The notes beneath the pieces are model-generated. The model saw only the letters and a program-made list of their open reading frames with translations, searched no databases and had not been told where the DNA came from. From contig CABSJA010000028.1 of assembly GCA_902477915.1 (NCBI GenBank), positions 1 through 23,092 on the forward strand: DNA of 23,092 bases, written 5' to 3'. The stretch comes from an uncultured Veillonella sp. GTDB lineage: Bacteria; Bacillota; Negativicutes; Veillonellales; Veillonellaceae. Made by a program: the position numbers and the translations under genes. Position 1 is the stretch's first letter, and every line of letters starts with the position of its first letter. Positions 8,503 to 16,098 of the stretch are shown one piece after another.

Positions 8503-8583
8503 AAAAGCACTCTCGATTTTGAACTGTACCTCGGAAAATTGTGTCCAATTTTTTGGGTGCAGTTCATTTAGAGAGTGCTTTTT
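8503..8583 (+). terminator. lysR terminator, apparently interrupted in its loop
   Basis: Outer arms AAAAGCACTCTC (8503-8514) and GAGAGTGCTTTT (8571-8582) are perfect 12-bp complements followed by T, as in a normal terminator 58 nt after the lysR stop. The space between them is 56 nt instead of a short loop and is mostly filled by the 47-nt palindromic element at 8520-8566. Without that element and one TTT copy the loop would be GATTTA, a typical size. Confidence 0.75.
8520..8566. mobile_element. 47-bp IS-end-like mini-element (putative remnant)
   Basis: The element begins TGAACTGTACC and ends GGGTGCAGTTCA, so both termini read TGAACTG-N-ACC inward, with AAAATTG/CAATTTT pairing in the centre. 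Ends of the form TGNACTGCACCC...TTGGAC resemble IS3-family (IS150-group) termini as I remember them. It is flanked by TTT on both sides (8517-8519, 8567-8569), compatible with a 3-bp target duplication, although the T-rich context makes this easy to obtain by chance. It has no coding capacity. It could instead be a native part of an elaborate hairpin. Confidence 0.5.
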
Positions 8584-8687
8584 AATATATGTAGGAAATC
8601 TAACTGCTAACAACTAAACCAAAGAAAAGCATAAGATAGAATAAGATATGCCACAACTGAGTTGATACTATATTACTTTTACATCTC

Positions 8688-8730
8688 GATATAACTGAAA
8701 CGCAAAAATAACTCTCTGATATAACTTAAA
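8688..8730 (+). repeat. 13-nt direct repeat upstream of the MetE-like gene
   Basis: GATATAACTGAAA (8688-8700) and GATATAACTTAAA (8718-8730) differ at one base and start exactly 30 nt apart, about three helical turns. They lie 52-94 nt upstream of the candidate -10. This spacing would put two protein-binding sites on the same DNA face. No known box was recognised. Confidence 0.5.
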
Positions 8731-8781
8731 GCTATACACAACATTAATATATTGATATTTTTATATATGCTCATCCTTAGT

Positions 8782-8787
8782 TATAAT
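8782..8787 (+). promoter_or_regulatory. candidate -10 of the MetE-like/msrAB operon
   Basis: A perfect TATAAT lies 49 nt before the start codon, but no -35 match lies at 16-18 nt upstream (the nearest TTGATA is 24 nt away). That arrangement suits an activator-dependent promoter. Confidence 0.45.
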
Positions 8788-8836
8788 AAACCTATCGAAT
8801 CTATCGGTTTTACCGTTTATATAAGGAGGATTATAT

Positions 8837-9958
8837 ATGTCCAAACAATTAGCACCATTTCATTTTGATATCGTAGGTTCTTTCCTACGCCCAGCAGAAT
8901 TAAAAGAAGCTCGTGAAGCTTTTACAAAAGGAAATATTACAAGAGAAGAGCTAACAGCTGTTGAAGATCGTCTTATTACAGACCTCATTCAAAAACAAAA
9001 AGCTGCAGGTCTTCCTGTTATTACTGATGGTGAATTCCGCCGTGCATACTGGCACTTAGATTTCATGTGGGGATTCAATGGAGTAAAAGAAATTGAACTT
9101 GAACACGGTTACAAATTCGTTGGTCAAGAAACAGCGCCAGGCTCCCTCGCCCTTACTGGTAAAATTACAGGTACTAACCATCCATTTGTAGAACATTTCA
9201 AATTTGTAAAACAATTTGAAGATGAACATACTACAGCTCGTCAAACAATTCCTGCTCCATCCCAATTCTTAGCCGAATTATTCCGCGAGGATAACGGTAT
9301 TACAACACGCTCCTTCTACCCTGATTTTGAAGAATTAATTCAAGACATTGCTGCTGCATACCGTCAAGTAATTAAAGACCTCTATGAAGCAGGTTGCCGC
9401 AACATCCAATTTGATGATTGCACTTGGGGTATGTGCTGTGACCACGCTTACTGGACTGGTCGCCAAAAAGATAAAAGTGTTACTATTGAAGGCGAAACAG
9501 CTAAGTACCTACGCTTAAACAACTTAGCGCTTGAAGGTCGCCCTCATGATTTGGCGTTCACAACGCATGTATGCCGTGGTAATTATAACTCAACTTGGGC
9601 TGCTAGTGGTGGTTATGAACCAGTTGCACCAATTCTATTCGCTAAAGAAAATGTAGATGCATACTATCTAGAATTTGATGATGACCGCTCTGGTGGCTTT
9701 GAACCATTGCGTGAAGTGTCTCCTAATAAAAAGGTCGTATTAGGTCTTATTACATCTAAACGTCCAGAATTAGAGGATAAAGAGGTTATCAAAGAACGTA
9801 TTAAAGAAGCTACAAAATATATTCCACTCGATAGACTTTGCCTATCCCCTCAATGTGGCTTTGCATCTTGTGAAATCGGCAACCAATTGACCGAAGAGCA
9901 ACAATGGGCTAAACTTGCATTAGTAAAAGAAATAGCTCATGAAGTTTGGGGTGATTAA
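8837..9958 (+). CDS. core-MetE-like cobalamin-independent methyltransferase (YxjG type)
   Basis: A 373-residue protein of the MetE C-terminal (catalytic) family without the N-terminal half of full MetE, as in Bacillus YxjG/YxjH. Candidate zinc ligands are H244 and C246 (THVCRGN), E279 (YYLEFDD) and C340 (SPQCGFAS), matching the His-Cys-Glu-Cys set that binds homocysteine in MetE. The N-terminal VGSFLRP (13-19) and VITDGEFRR (61-69) are also typical of the family. The protein should transfer a methyl group to homocysteine or a related thiol. The methyl donor is unknown, because short forms lack the folate-binding half. The ribosome binding site AAGGAGG lies 7 nt before the ATG. The stop codon directly touches the msrAB start, indicating a two-gene operon. 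Confidence 0.9.
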   Translation: MSKQLAPFHFDIVGSFLRPAELKEAREAFTKGNITREELTAVEDRLITDLIQKQKAAGLPVITDGEFRRAYWHLDFMWGFNGVKEIELEHGYKFVGQETAPGSLALTGKITGTNHPFVEHFKFVKQFEDEHTTARQTIPAPSQFLAELFREDNGITTRSFYPDFEELIQDIAAAYRQVIKDLYEAGCRNIQFDDCTWGMCCDHAYWTGRQKDKSVTIEGETAKYLRLNNLALEGRPHDLAFTTHVCRGNYNSTWAASGGYEPVAPILFAKENVDAYYLEFDDDRSGGFEPLREVSPNKKVVLGLITSKRPELEDKEVIKERIKEATKYIPLDRLCLSPQCGFASCEIGNQLTEEQQWAKLALVKEIAHEVWGD

Positions 9959-10897
9959 ATGAACGAACATACTATATATTTAGGCGGCGGTTGTTTCTGG
10001 GGCCTTCAAGGGTATATCAGAAAAATCTCTGGCGTGATTTCCACTGAAGTCGGCTATGCCAATGGTCCTACGGAAAATCCAAGTTATGAAGATGTCTGTC
10101 ATGATAGTGGTCACGTGGAAGCGCTAAAGGTTACATACGATGCAGATGTACTTTCCTTAGATCACTTAATTCAATACTTCTTACGCGCCATCGATCCATT
10201 CAGCGTTAATAAACAAGGTGGCGACGTAGGCATTCAATATCGAACTGGTATTTACTATATAGATAAAGCCGACAAAACTATTATTGAAAGTACCTTGGCT
10301 CGTGCGCAATCCTTCGAAGGAAAGCCATTTGCTATTGAAGTATTACCTCTATCTAACTACTACTCTGCAGAGGAATACCACCAAGATTACTTAGATAAAA
10401 ACCCTAATGGCTATTGTCATATTCCACTAGGCCTATCTGATGAACCACTTGTAGATGACAACGCCTATAATAAGCCTTCCGAGGAAGAGCTCAAGTCTTT
10501 ATCTCCGCAAGAGTTTGAAGTTACACAAAACTCTGCTACAGATGCACCATTCAGTCATGAGTTAACTGATGAATTTAAACCAGGTCTTTATGTAGATATC
10601 ACTACAGGAGAACCCCTCTTCGTGTCCGACCATAAATTTGAATCTCACTGTGGTTGGCCTAGCTTCACAAAGCCAATCGCAAAGGATGTTATTAAATACT
10701 ATCAAGATGACTCTCATGGCATGAATCGGATTGAAGTTCGCAGCCGCATTGGTAATGCCCATTTAGGCCATGTATTTGAAGATGGCCCTAATGGTTCATT
10801 GCGCTACTGTATCAATGGATCATCTTTACGATTTATCCCTAAAGATGAATTAAAAGGTACAAAGTACGAATATCTAATTCCATATATCGAAGACTAA
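9959..10897 (+). CDS. msrAB: fused peptide methionine sulfoxide reductase MsrA-MsrB
   Basis: Repairs both stereoisomers of methionine sulfoxide. The MsrA half (about 1-160) has GCFWG at 11-15 with nucleophile C12, the HVEAL run with E54, and a likely recycling cysteine C153 (NGYCHIPL). The MsrB half (about 175-312) has FESHCGWPSF at 227-236, HLGHVF at 268-273 and the nucleophile C284 in RYCINGSSLRF. The CxxC zinc pairs of many MsrB proteins are absent, so this is the zinc-less form. No signal peptide is seen, so it should be cytosolic. The ATG follows the upstream TAA without a gap, and only GGGGTGA inside the preceding gene can act as a ribosome binding site. Translational coupling is therefore likely. 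Confidence 0.96.
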   Translation: MNEHTIYLGGGCFWGLQGYIRKISGVISTEVGYANGPTENPSYEDVCHDSGHVEALKVTYDADVLSLDHLIQYFLRAIDPFSVNKQGGDVGIQYRTGIYYIDKADKTIIESTLARAQSFEGKPFAIEVLPLSNYYSAEEYHQDYLDKNPNGYCHIPLGLSDEPLVDDNAYNKPSEEELKSLSPQEFEVTQNSATDAPFSHELTDEFKPGLYVDITTGEPLFVSDHKFESHCGWPSFTKPIAKDVIKYYQDDSHGMNRIEVRSRIGNAHLGHVFEDGPNGSLRYCINGSSLRFIPKDELKGTKYEYLIPYIED

Positions 10898-10929
10898 AAA
10901 AGGACGCCTTAATCATAAGGCGTCCTTTT
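10898..10929 (+). terminator. rho-independent terminator of the MetE-like/msrAB operon
   Basis: AAAAGGACGCCTTA (10898-10911) pairs perfectly with TAAGGCGTCCTTTT (10916-10929) around the loop ATCA, giving a 14-bp stem. It begins immediately after the msrAB stop. Its A-rich left side could also terminate minus-strand transcripts. Confidence 0.95.
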
Positions 10930-10975
10930 ACTATATCTATTGTGATTACTCACTTACTGAGCTAAGTAGGTCCAA

Positions 10976-11010
10976 TAAAAAAGAGGATATATCTTATAGA
11001 TATACCCTCT
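10976..11010 (-). terminator. rho-independent terminator of the 3D-domain gene
   Basis: A 12-bp stem with one mismatch (10982-10993 with 10999-11010) and loop TTATA leads on the minus strand into a T-run (complement of 10977-10982). It starts 11 nt past the stop at 11022. Confidence 0.85.
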
Positions 11011-11021
11011 AAATCATCATA

Positions 11022-11999
11022 TTAGTCCAATACGTACACTGTAACGTCTTGGCGACCAAAATCCATAGCCTCACCATAAGAGTCCATTACAAGGTCAATT
11101 TTGTTACCCACAATGGCACCGCCTGTATCGGCAGCAATAGCTTCACCGTAACCAGGGATAAATAAACGTGTACCCAATGGAATAACATCTGGGTCAACCG
11201 CTGCAATACCGCGTACTGCAGGTACACCCGTTGCCGTAATACCAGCACCATCACCATCGCCAGCAAGGTAAGCAGAAGCTTCCATTACGATAGCACGAGA
11301 TGAGCGACCAGCAATATTACGAGATGTAGTCACTTCACGAGTACCTTCTTTAATAATAGTAGGTACCATTTCGCGTTGTGTTACTTTAGATACGTCATTA
11401 GTCTTAATAACCGTACCATTACTATATAATGTTTCACGTTGCACTCGTTCTAAACCAGGTTGACCAACTTGAACAACCTCTTCTTCACCTTGTGCCATTG
11501 TATCATCTTTTTGTCGAATTACTTGAATAGCAATTTCTTGATCTACAGTAGACAAGGATCGACTAGTTACTTGTGCAATAGTAATATGTGTACCACTTAA
11601 TACAGAACCATTTGCATCGCCTACTACAGCGTAGTTAGGCATTTTGAAACCAAGTTCATTAGCAACGCCTTGTGCAGTTGTTTCTGTTGTGAAAACAGCT
11701 CTAGTCTTACCATTAACAGTTACATAAACTGGAATGGCACGTACAACAGTTAATGTTGTACCATTTTGAACAGATGTTGAGCTGGAAATAACTTTATCAT
11801 TTGGATTTAATTTAACCCCAGCATCGCGTACGATACCTTCGTTAGAATTTAAATGTGTTCTAACAGTGTGTGCTGCACCATCTACCATAACGGTAACGGT
11901 TTTATCATTATAAGAAAAACCTGTCATAGTTACAGCTGTTACAATCAATCCAGCAACAACAGACGAAATATATCGTTTGTGTGTCTTATGAATTCTCAT
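11022..11999 (-). CDS. cell-wall protein with DUF348, G5 and 3D domains (YabE-like)
   Basis: A 325-residue exported protein. A basic N-terminus and hydrophobic segment (about 10-29) form a signal peptide or membrane anchor. Two ubiquitin-like DUF348 units follow (about 33-85 and 90-142), then a G5 region (about 145-222) and a C-terminal 3D domain (about 236-325). The three aspartates that name the domain are candidates D269 (AVDPDVIPLG), D291 (AADTGG) and D302 (GNKIDL). The 3D domain is a double-psi barrel related to MltA, so a peptidoglycan-cleaving role outside the cytoplasmic membrane is likely but not proven. The start has AGGAGGGA at 7 nt and a good promoter. In Bacillus yabE sits between tatD (yabD) and rnmV. 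Here the same neighbours lie at a distance on either side. Confidence 0.9.
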   Translation of the reverse strand: MRIHKTHKRYISSVVAGLIVTAVTMTGFSYNDKTVTVMVDGAAHTVRTHLNSNEGIVRDAGVKLNPNDKVISSSTSVQNGTTLTVVRAIPVYVTVNGKTRAVFTTETTAQGVANELGFKMPNYAVVGDANGSVLSGTHITIAQVTSRSLSTVDQEIAIQVIRQKDDTMAQGEEEVVQVGQPGLERVQRETLYSNGTVIKTNDVSKVTQREMVPTIIKEGTREVTTSRNIAGRSSRAIVMEASAYLAGDGDGAGITATGVPAVRGIAAVDPDVIPLGTRLFIPGYGEAIAADTGGAIVGNKIDLVMDSYGEAMDFGRQDVTVYVLD

Positions 12000-12025
12000 A
12001 TTGTAATCCCTCCTGTAATGTAATT

Positions 12026-12055
12026 ATTCTACTACAGATAGATATAACCTGTCAA
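12026..12055 (-). promoter_or_regulatory. sigma-A type promoter of the 3D-domain gene
   Basis: On the minus strand a perfect TTGACA (12055-12050) is followed after 18 nt by TAGAAT (12031-12026). Transcription would start near 12019, leaving a ~20-nt leader that contains AGGAGGGA (12014-12007). This is the best-matching promoter in the window. Confidence 0.8.
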
Positions 12056-12344
12056 ACACCAAAGGTTAACAATAGGAGATAAACCTATGTAAATTCTGAC
12101 TTTTTATAAATATAATTTTCTATATTTTTACAAAAAGTCCACTGCATACGTACATATCTATATTTTTTAATACTATACAATATATTCCGAATTGTGTACA
12201 TATATACGATACCACTACCATATATAGTATGCTAGGATTTTTTATAACATAAATTGTATTTTTATGTGTTTTTCAATTGTTACCAAAATTTTCTACATAT
12301 CAGAAAACTTCATTTTTATCTCATTTTTAAATATGTATACATGT

Positions 12345-12371
12345 AAAAAAGCCTGTAAAAACAGGCTTTTT
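12345..12371 (-). terminator. rho-independent terminator of the ppx-ppx-ppk operon
   Basis: AAAAAGCCTG (12346-12355) and CAGGCTTTTT (12362-12371) form a 10-bp stem with loop TAAAAA, and T-runs are available on both strands. It lies 54 nt beyond the ppk stop. Confidence 0.9.
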
Positions 12372-12425
12372 CAGTATTATATAAATGTATTAAAATTCAT
12401 CATTCAACACTATGTATGAATTTCA

Positions 12426-14543
12426 TCATTTATTCATCTTAAACATTGGTTGTAAACGCTCAATGACGGTCATCGATTCCTTGTGTTCTCGAGCAATAGC
12501 TTCTTTCATAAGTTCCTCTTGAGCAGAAATTGGATGTTCTCTATCATTAATTTTACGATACGAGCCATCTGCTCTCATAATATGAGCTTTTAAGGTATCT
12601 TCTAAATATAAATCTAAAATACCTTTAACGCGCTCCTTATGCCGTTTATCTTCAATAGGAATCATAAGTTCTACACGTTCATTTAAATTTCTCGGCATCC
12701 AGTCTGCACTAGATAGGAATAGACTTTCATTCCCCCCATTATGGAAATAGAATAAACGATGATGTTCTAAGAAACGCCCTACGACGGAACGAACCGTTAT
12801 ATTATCACTAACACCTGCAATGCCAGGCCGTAGTGTACAGATACCACGAACGATAAGATCAATACGAACACCTGCAGCAGAAGCTTCATATAGTTTAGCA
12901 ATGACTTCTTTATCGAGCAAGGAATTCATTTTGCCAATGATATATGCCTCTTCTCCCTGTTTTGCGAATTCGATTTCACGGTCAATCAATTCCATTATCT
13001 TTTCCCGCAAATTTAAAGGGGCTACAATAAATTTATTCCAAATTGGAGGATCGGAATAACCAGAAATTAAATTGAAGAAGCGAGATGCATCGTCGCCATA
13101 TTCATCATTACATGTGAATATGCCACAATCCGTATACATCCGTGCTGTCTTGCCATTATAGTTACCTGTAGCTAGGTGAACATAACGCCTAATACCTGCA
13201 TCCTCTCTGCGCACAACCATGGTAATCTTAGAATGAGTTTTAAGACCTTTCAAACCATAAATTACATGACAACCTGCTTTTTCTAAGCGGCGTGCCATAT
13301 GGATATTATTCTCTTCATCAAAGCGTGCTTTAACCTCCATAAGTACGGTTACTTGCTTGCCATTATCAGCCGCTTTTATAAGTGAAGCTATAATAGGCGA
13401 ATCGCCACTGACGCGATATAATGTTTGTTTAATAGCCAATACATCTGGATCCGTAGCTGCTTGTGCTATAAATTGTTCTACCACCGCAAAAGACTCAAAG
13501 GGATGGTGAACAAATAAGTCTTGCTTTCCAATAACAGAGAATAGACTTTCCCCTTCATGATCTACTAATTCACTAGGAAGTTTAGGTTCAAATGGAGCAA
13601 AACGAAGATGATCGAGACCTGGATAATTGCAGAAATCAAAATACATACGACAATCAAGATGACCATCTATACGATATACATCCTTTGGCTCTAATTCAAC
13701 ACTGGTGAGTACAAAGTCTAACAGATTATCCTTTACATCACCACAAACCTCTAATCGTACCGCATCACCACGACGTCGACGACGCAAAGATGCTTCTACC
13801 TCAGAAAGCAAATCTGTTGCTTCTTCTTCATCAATTTCTAAATCCGCATCACGAGTTATACGGAACACCATAAAATCTTCTATACCATAACCTTGGAAGA
13901 ATTGAATAGCATAATATGTAATCACATCCTCCAAATATACAAAGCGATGTTCCTTATTGCTACGGCTAGGTATTTCAATGATACGATTTAGTACAGACGG
14001 AATTGGTAAGATTGCGATTTTATAATCTTTTGTACCATCTGGCAATACTTGAAAAATACGTACAATGGCATTAATAGTATGGTTTGTTAAAAATGGAAAT
14101 GGATGTCCAGAGTCAACGGCTAGAGGTGTTACAACCGGGTAGATATGTTCTTCAAAATAGTGCCGTAACCAAGCCTTTGATTTTACGTCTAACTGATCTG
14201 GATAGGTAAAATAAAATCCATGAGATTCTAATTCACACAATACATTCTTTAAATATGTACTTTGCATCGATACGAGGCGCTGTACAGACTCATCAATAGC
14301 CTTTAACTGTGCCTTAGCATCCATATGAGCCGCATCGTACTTAACAATGCCATTCACAACTTGATGACGTAATCCAGCCACACGAATCATAAAGAACTCA
14401 TCTAAATTAGAGCTAGCAATAGCAATAAATCGAAGTCGTTCTAATAAAGGAGTATTAGTATCAATAGACTCTAATAAAACGCGCTGATTAAACTTTAACC
14501 AAGATAATTCACGGTTAAAATAATACTTTGCATTACTGAACAT
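12426..14543 (-). CDS. ppk: polyphosphate kinase 1
   Basis: Makes inorganic polyphosphate reversibly from ATP through a phosphohistidine. The 705-residue length fits Ppk1 (about 690). It shows the N-terminal YYFNRELSWLKFNQRVL (7-23), SSNLDEFFMIRVAGL (44-58), the first PLD-like motif KTHSK with H437, HLATGNYN at 456-463, and the second motif LEHHR with H594. The spacing between H437 and H594 is 157, equal to that of the E. coli active-site histidines 435 and 592. It is the last gene of a three-gene minus-strand operon, and its start overlaps the preceding Ppx-like gene by 11 nt with a GGAGGGG site inside that gene. Pairing with Ppx-type genes suggests local control of polyphosphate turnover. 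Confidence 0.97.
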   Translation of the reverse strand: MFSNAKYYFNRELSWLKFNQRVLLESIDTNTPLLERLRFIAIASSNLDEFFMIRVAGLRHQVVNGIVKYDAAHMDAKAQLKAIDESVQRLVSMQSTYLKNVLCELESHGFYFTYPDQLDVKSKAWLRHYFEEHIYPVVTPLAVDSGHPFPFLTNHTINAIVRIFQVLPDGTKDYKIAILPIPSVLNRIIEIPSRSNKEHRFVYLEDVITYYAIQFFQGYGIEDFMVFRITRDADLEIDEEEATDLLSEVEASLRRRRRGDAVRLEVCGDVKDNLLDFVLTSVELEPKDVYRIDGHLDCRMYFDFCNYPGLDHLRFAPFEPKLPSELVDHEGESLFSVIGKQDLFVHHPFESFAVVEQFIAQAATDPDVLAIKQTLYRVSGDSPIIASLIKAADNGKQVTVLMEVKARFDEENNIHMARRLEKAGCHVIYGLKGLKTHSKITMVVRREDAGIRRYVHLATGNYNGKTARMYTDCGIFTCNDEYGDDASRFFNLISGYSDPPIWNKFIVAPLNLREKIMELIDREIEFAKQGEEAYIIGKMNSLLDKEVIAKLYEASAAGVRIDLIVRGICTLRPGIAGVSDNITVRSVVGRFLEHHRLFYFHNGGNESLFLSSADWMPRNLNERVELMIPIEDKRHKERVKGILDLYLEDTLKAHIMRADGSYRKINDREHPISAQEELMKEAIAREHKESMTVIERLQPMFKMNK

Positions 14544-16098
14544 GACGATCCCCTCCCCTTACTAGTACAATTTCCATACCAAATACCTCTGTAAAATATT
14601 CCGAATCACGGTCAAAGGTCCACCATTCTAATGAAATATCCTCATTAGTACGACAGAATACATAAAGTACATTATCTCGTTCTTCTAATGTTACTTCAGA
14701 GATTTTTTGGTTACTACCTGCATCGAGTGCACAAGCAACCCGAATGATGGCTACCAGCTTGGTAACTTGAATTTTTTGTAATTCTGTTAATGCATTGAAA
14801 TATGCGTCGTCATCATTTGGAGTTCCCTTGTAGTGGTAATACACAACATTAGCAACTACTTGTTTTTCTTCTTCTGAAAGGCCAAATATATCTGTCCCCA
14901 TTACAATATGATACGCATGCTCTCCATGATTTCGTAAATTAACGAACTTGCCTACAGAACAAAGAATGGCTGCAATACGACATAGATAGCCCCACCGTTC
15001 TGGTAAACCTTTATGTCGCAATGCTTTACAGAATAAGGAGCTAAATAGCTCTACCTCGGCATCATGAATTCGGTCTGTATGATATCTTGCAGCAACAGCA
15101 CGCGCTAACTGTGCATTTTGTTCACGCAATTGATACATAAACGGATTATTCTCGGTTTCCACACCGTAGAACCAACTAATGCCTTGAGAGAATGAAAAGC
15201 TACTGAAAATTAATGATTTAGGCTCTATGGCCGTAATGATTTCATTAAATAAAATCATGGTAGGCATTAAAATATTGGCCTTATATTCAGGTAATTTATA
15301 ACGATTCATCAACTTGGTAGCTGTCACACCGTCAAAAGAATTGATAAGCCCTTTAAATCGTTCTGGCTCAATAGTAATAATGTCTTCTTTATTATTTTCT
15401 TGTCCCATTAAATGAGTCATATATTGCGCCTCATCACCAGATAAGACGATACTATTAATATTGAAAGTTTGTAATTCTTCACGAAGAGGGCCAATCATAC
15501 GATGTAAGTATTCTGTAATAGCCCTTGGGAATGATATGGAAGATCGTTGATTTCGATTAAATGACTCCATAACCCGTAAGGACCCACTATGCATATTGCG
15601 TTGGAACAATAAATTCTCACCACGCCAAACCGTTAAGCCTACCCCACCAGATGTAATATCCAAGAATAATGTTGCCTTATTAGGATCTGTCAGTTTATAT
15701 TGATGCGTCATCTTGTAATATAACAAAGCATATTTGTAATATACCTCTTTCGGCATATCGATGACCTCAACGCGCATCCCCGTTTGAATATAGATTTGAT
15801 CTAGAATACTACGACGATTAGCGGCTTCGCGTATTACGGTCGTACCATATAGTTTAGAACGACTCACGCCATAATCTGCCATTAATTGCTTATAACCTTT
15901 TAAAATATGACAGATTTCTTCAATTGTTTTAAAGCTCAAGCGAGATGTTTGAAATAATTCTTCCCCAAAGGTTACCTCCCGCGCCGCATAATCTATAACA
16001 CGTACATCATCTATGCCTTTATATTCTAATATGGTAATACTCATGCTACTGGATCCCACATGTAGTACTGCATATCGTAATGTTTTTGGTAATGCCAT
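14533..16098 (-). CDS. degenerate Ppx/GppA-family protein with HD-like C-terminus
   Basis: A 521-residue protein matching its neighbour (16098-17645) in length and layout: an actin-like ASKHA domain (about 1-310) followed by an HD-type helical region (about 325-480). The signature motifs are eroded. The N-terminal loop is HVGSSSMSI (13-21) instead of DLGSNSVRF. The second phosphate loop is DITSGGVGL (147-155) instead of DLGGASTEV. GIGGTAR is replaced by VLSGDEA (218-224), and LHDIGK by LCSVGK (379-384), removing the HD pair. The glutamate corresponding to the catalytic EEA region may survive as E118. The start overlaps the upstream stop by 1 nt (TAATG), with AAGGAGG before it. It may be a regulatory pseudo-enzyme or act on another ligand. 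The frame is intact, so it is not a decaying pseudogene. Confidence 0.8.
   Translation of the reverse strand: MALPKTLRYAVLHVGSSSMSITILEYKGIDDVRVIDYAAREVTFGEELFQTSRLSFKTIEEICHILKGYKQLMADYGVSRSKLYGTTVIREAANRRSILDQIYIQTGMRVEVIDMPKEVYYKYALLYYKMTHQYKLTDPNKATLFLDITSGGVGLTVWRGENLLFQRNMHSGSLRVMESFNRNQRSSISFPRAITEYLHRMIGPLREELQTFNINSIVLSGDEAQYMTHLMGQENNKEDIITIEPERFKGLINSFDGVTATKLMNRYKLPEYKANILMPTMILFNEIITAIEPKSLIFSSFSFSQGISWFYGVETENNPFMYQLREQNAQLARAVAARYHTDRIHDAEVELFSSLFCKALRHKGLPERWGYLCRIAAILCSVGKFVNLRNHGEHAYHIVMGTDIFGLSEEEKQVVANVVYYHYKGTPNDDDAYFNALTELQKIQVTKLVAIIRVACALDAGSNQKISEVTLEERDNVLYVFCRTNEDISLEWWTFDRDSEYFTEVFGMEIVLVRGGDRHVQ

Larger units (their letters stand above)
8446..8836. other. 391-nt spacer between lysR and the MetE-like gene
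   Basis: No gene is seen. The left part holds the interrupted lysR terminator with the embedded 47-bp element (8503-8583). The right part is AT-rich. It contains CAACT-G-AGTTG (8654-8664), a 13-mer near-repeat 30 nt apart (8688 and 8718), a TATAAT at 8782-8787 and the strong ribosome binding site AAGGAGG at 8823-8829. I looked for an S-box or T-box leader and found no recognisable core. Confidence 0.8.
12000..12425. other. 426-nt spacer between ppk and the 3D-domain gene
   Basis: No gene is seen. The ribosome binding site and promoter of the 3D gene occupy 12007-12055, and the ppk terminator lies at 12345-12371. Between them is about 290 nt of AT-rich DNA with one imperfect 42-nt hairpin (12098-12139, arms beginning GACTTTTT) that lacks a T-tail on either strand. 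Short open stretches there, such as a 33-codon minus-strand frame around 12250, have no ribosome binding site. Confidence 0.8.

Noticed and set aside
8583..8836. S-box, T-box or cobalamin riboswitch before the MetE-like gene
   Set aside because: These are expected for methionine genes in Firmicutes, but I found no conserved core, no stem series and no attenuator directly before the gene.
12056..12344. Small gene or RNA between ppk and the 3D-domain gene
   Set aside because: Short frames lack ribosome binding sites. The one hairpin (12098-12139) is imperfect, AT-rich and without a T-tail.
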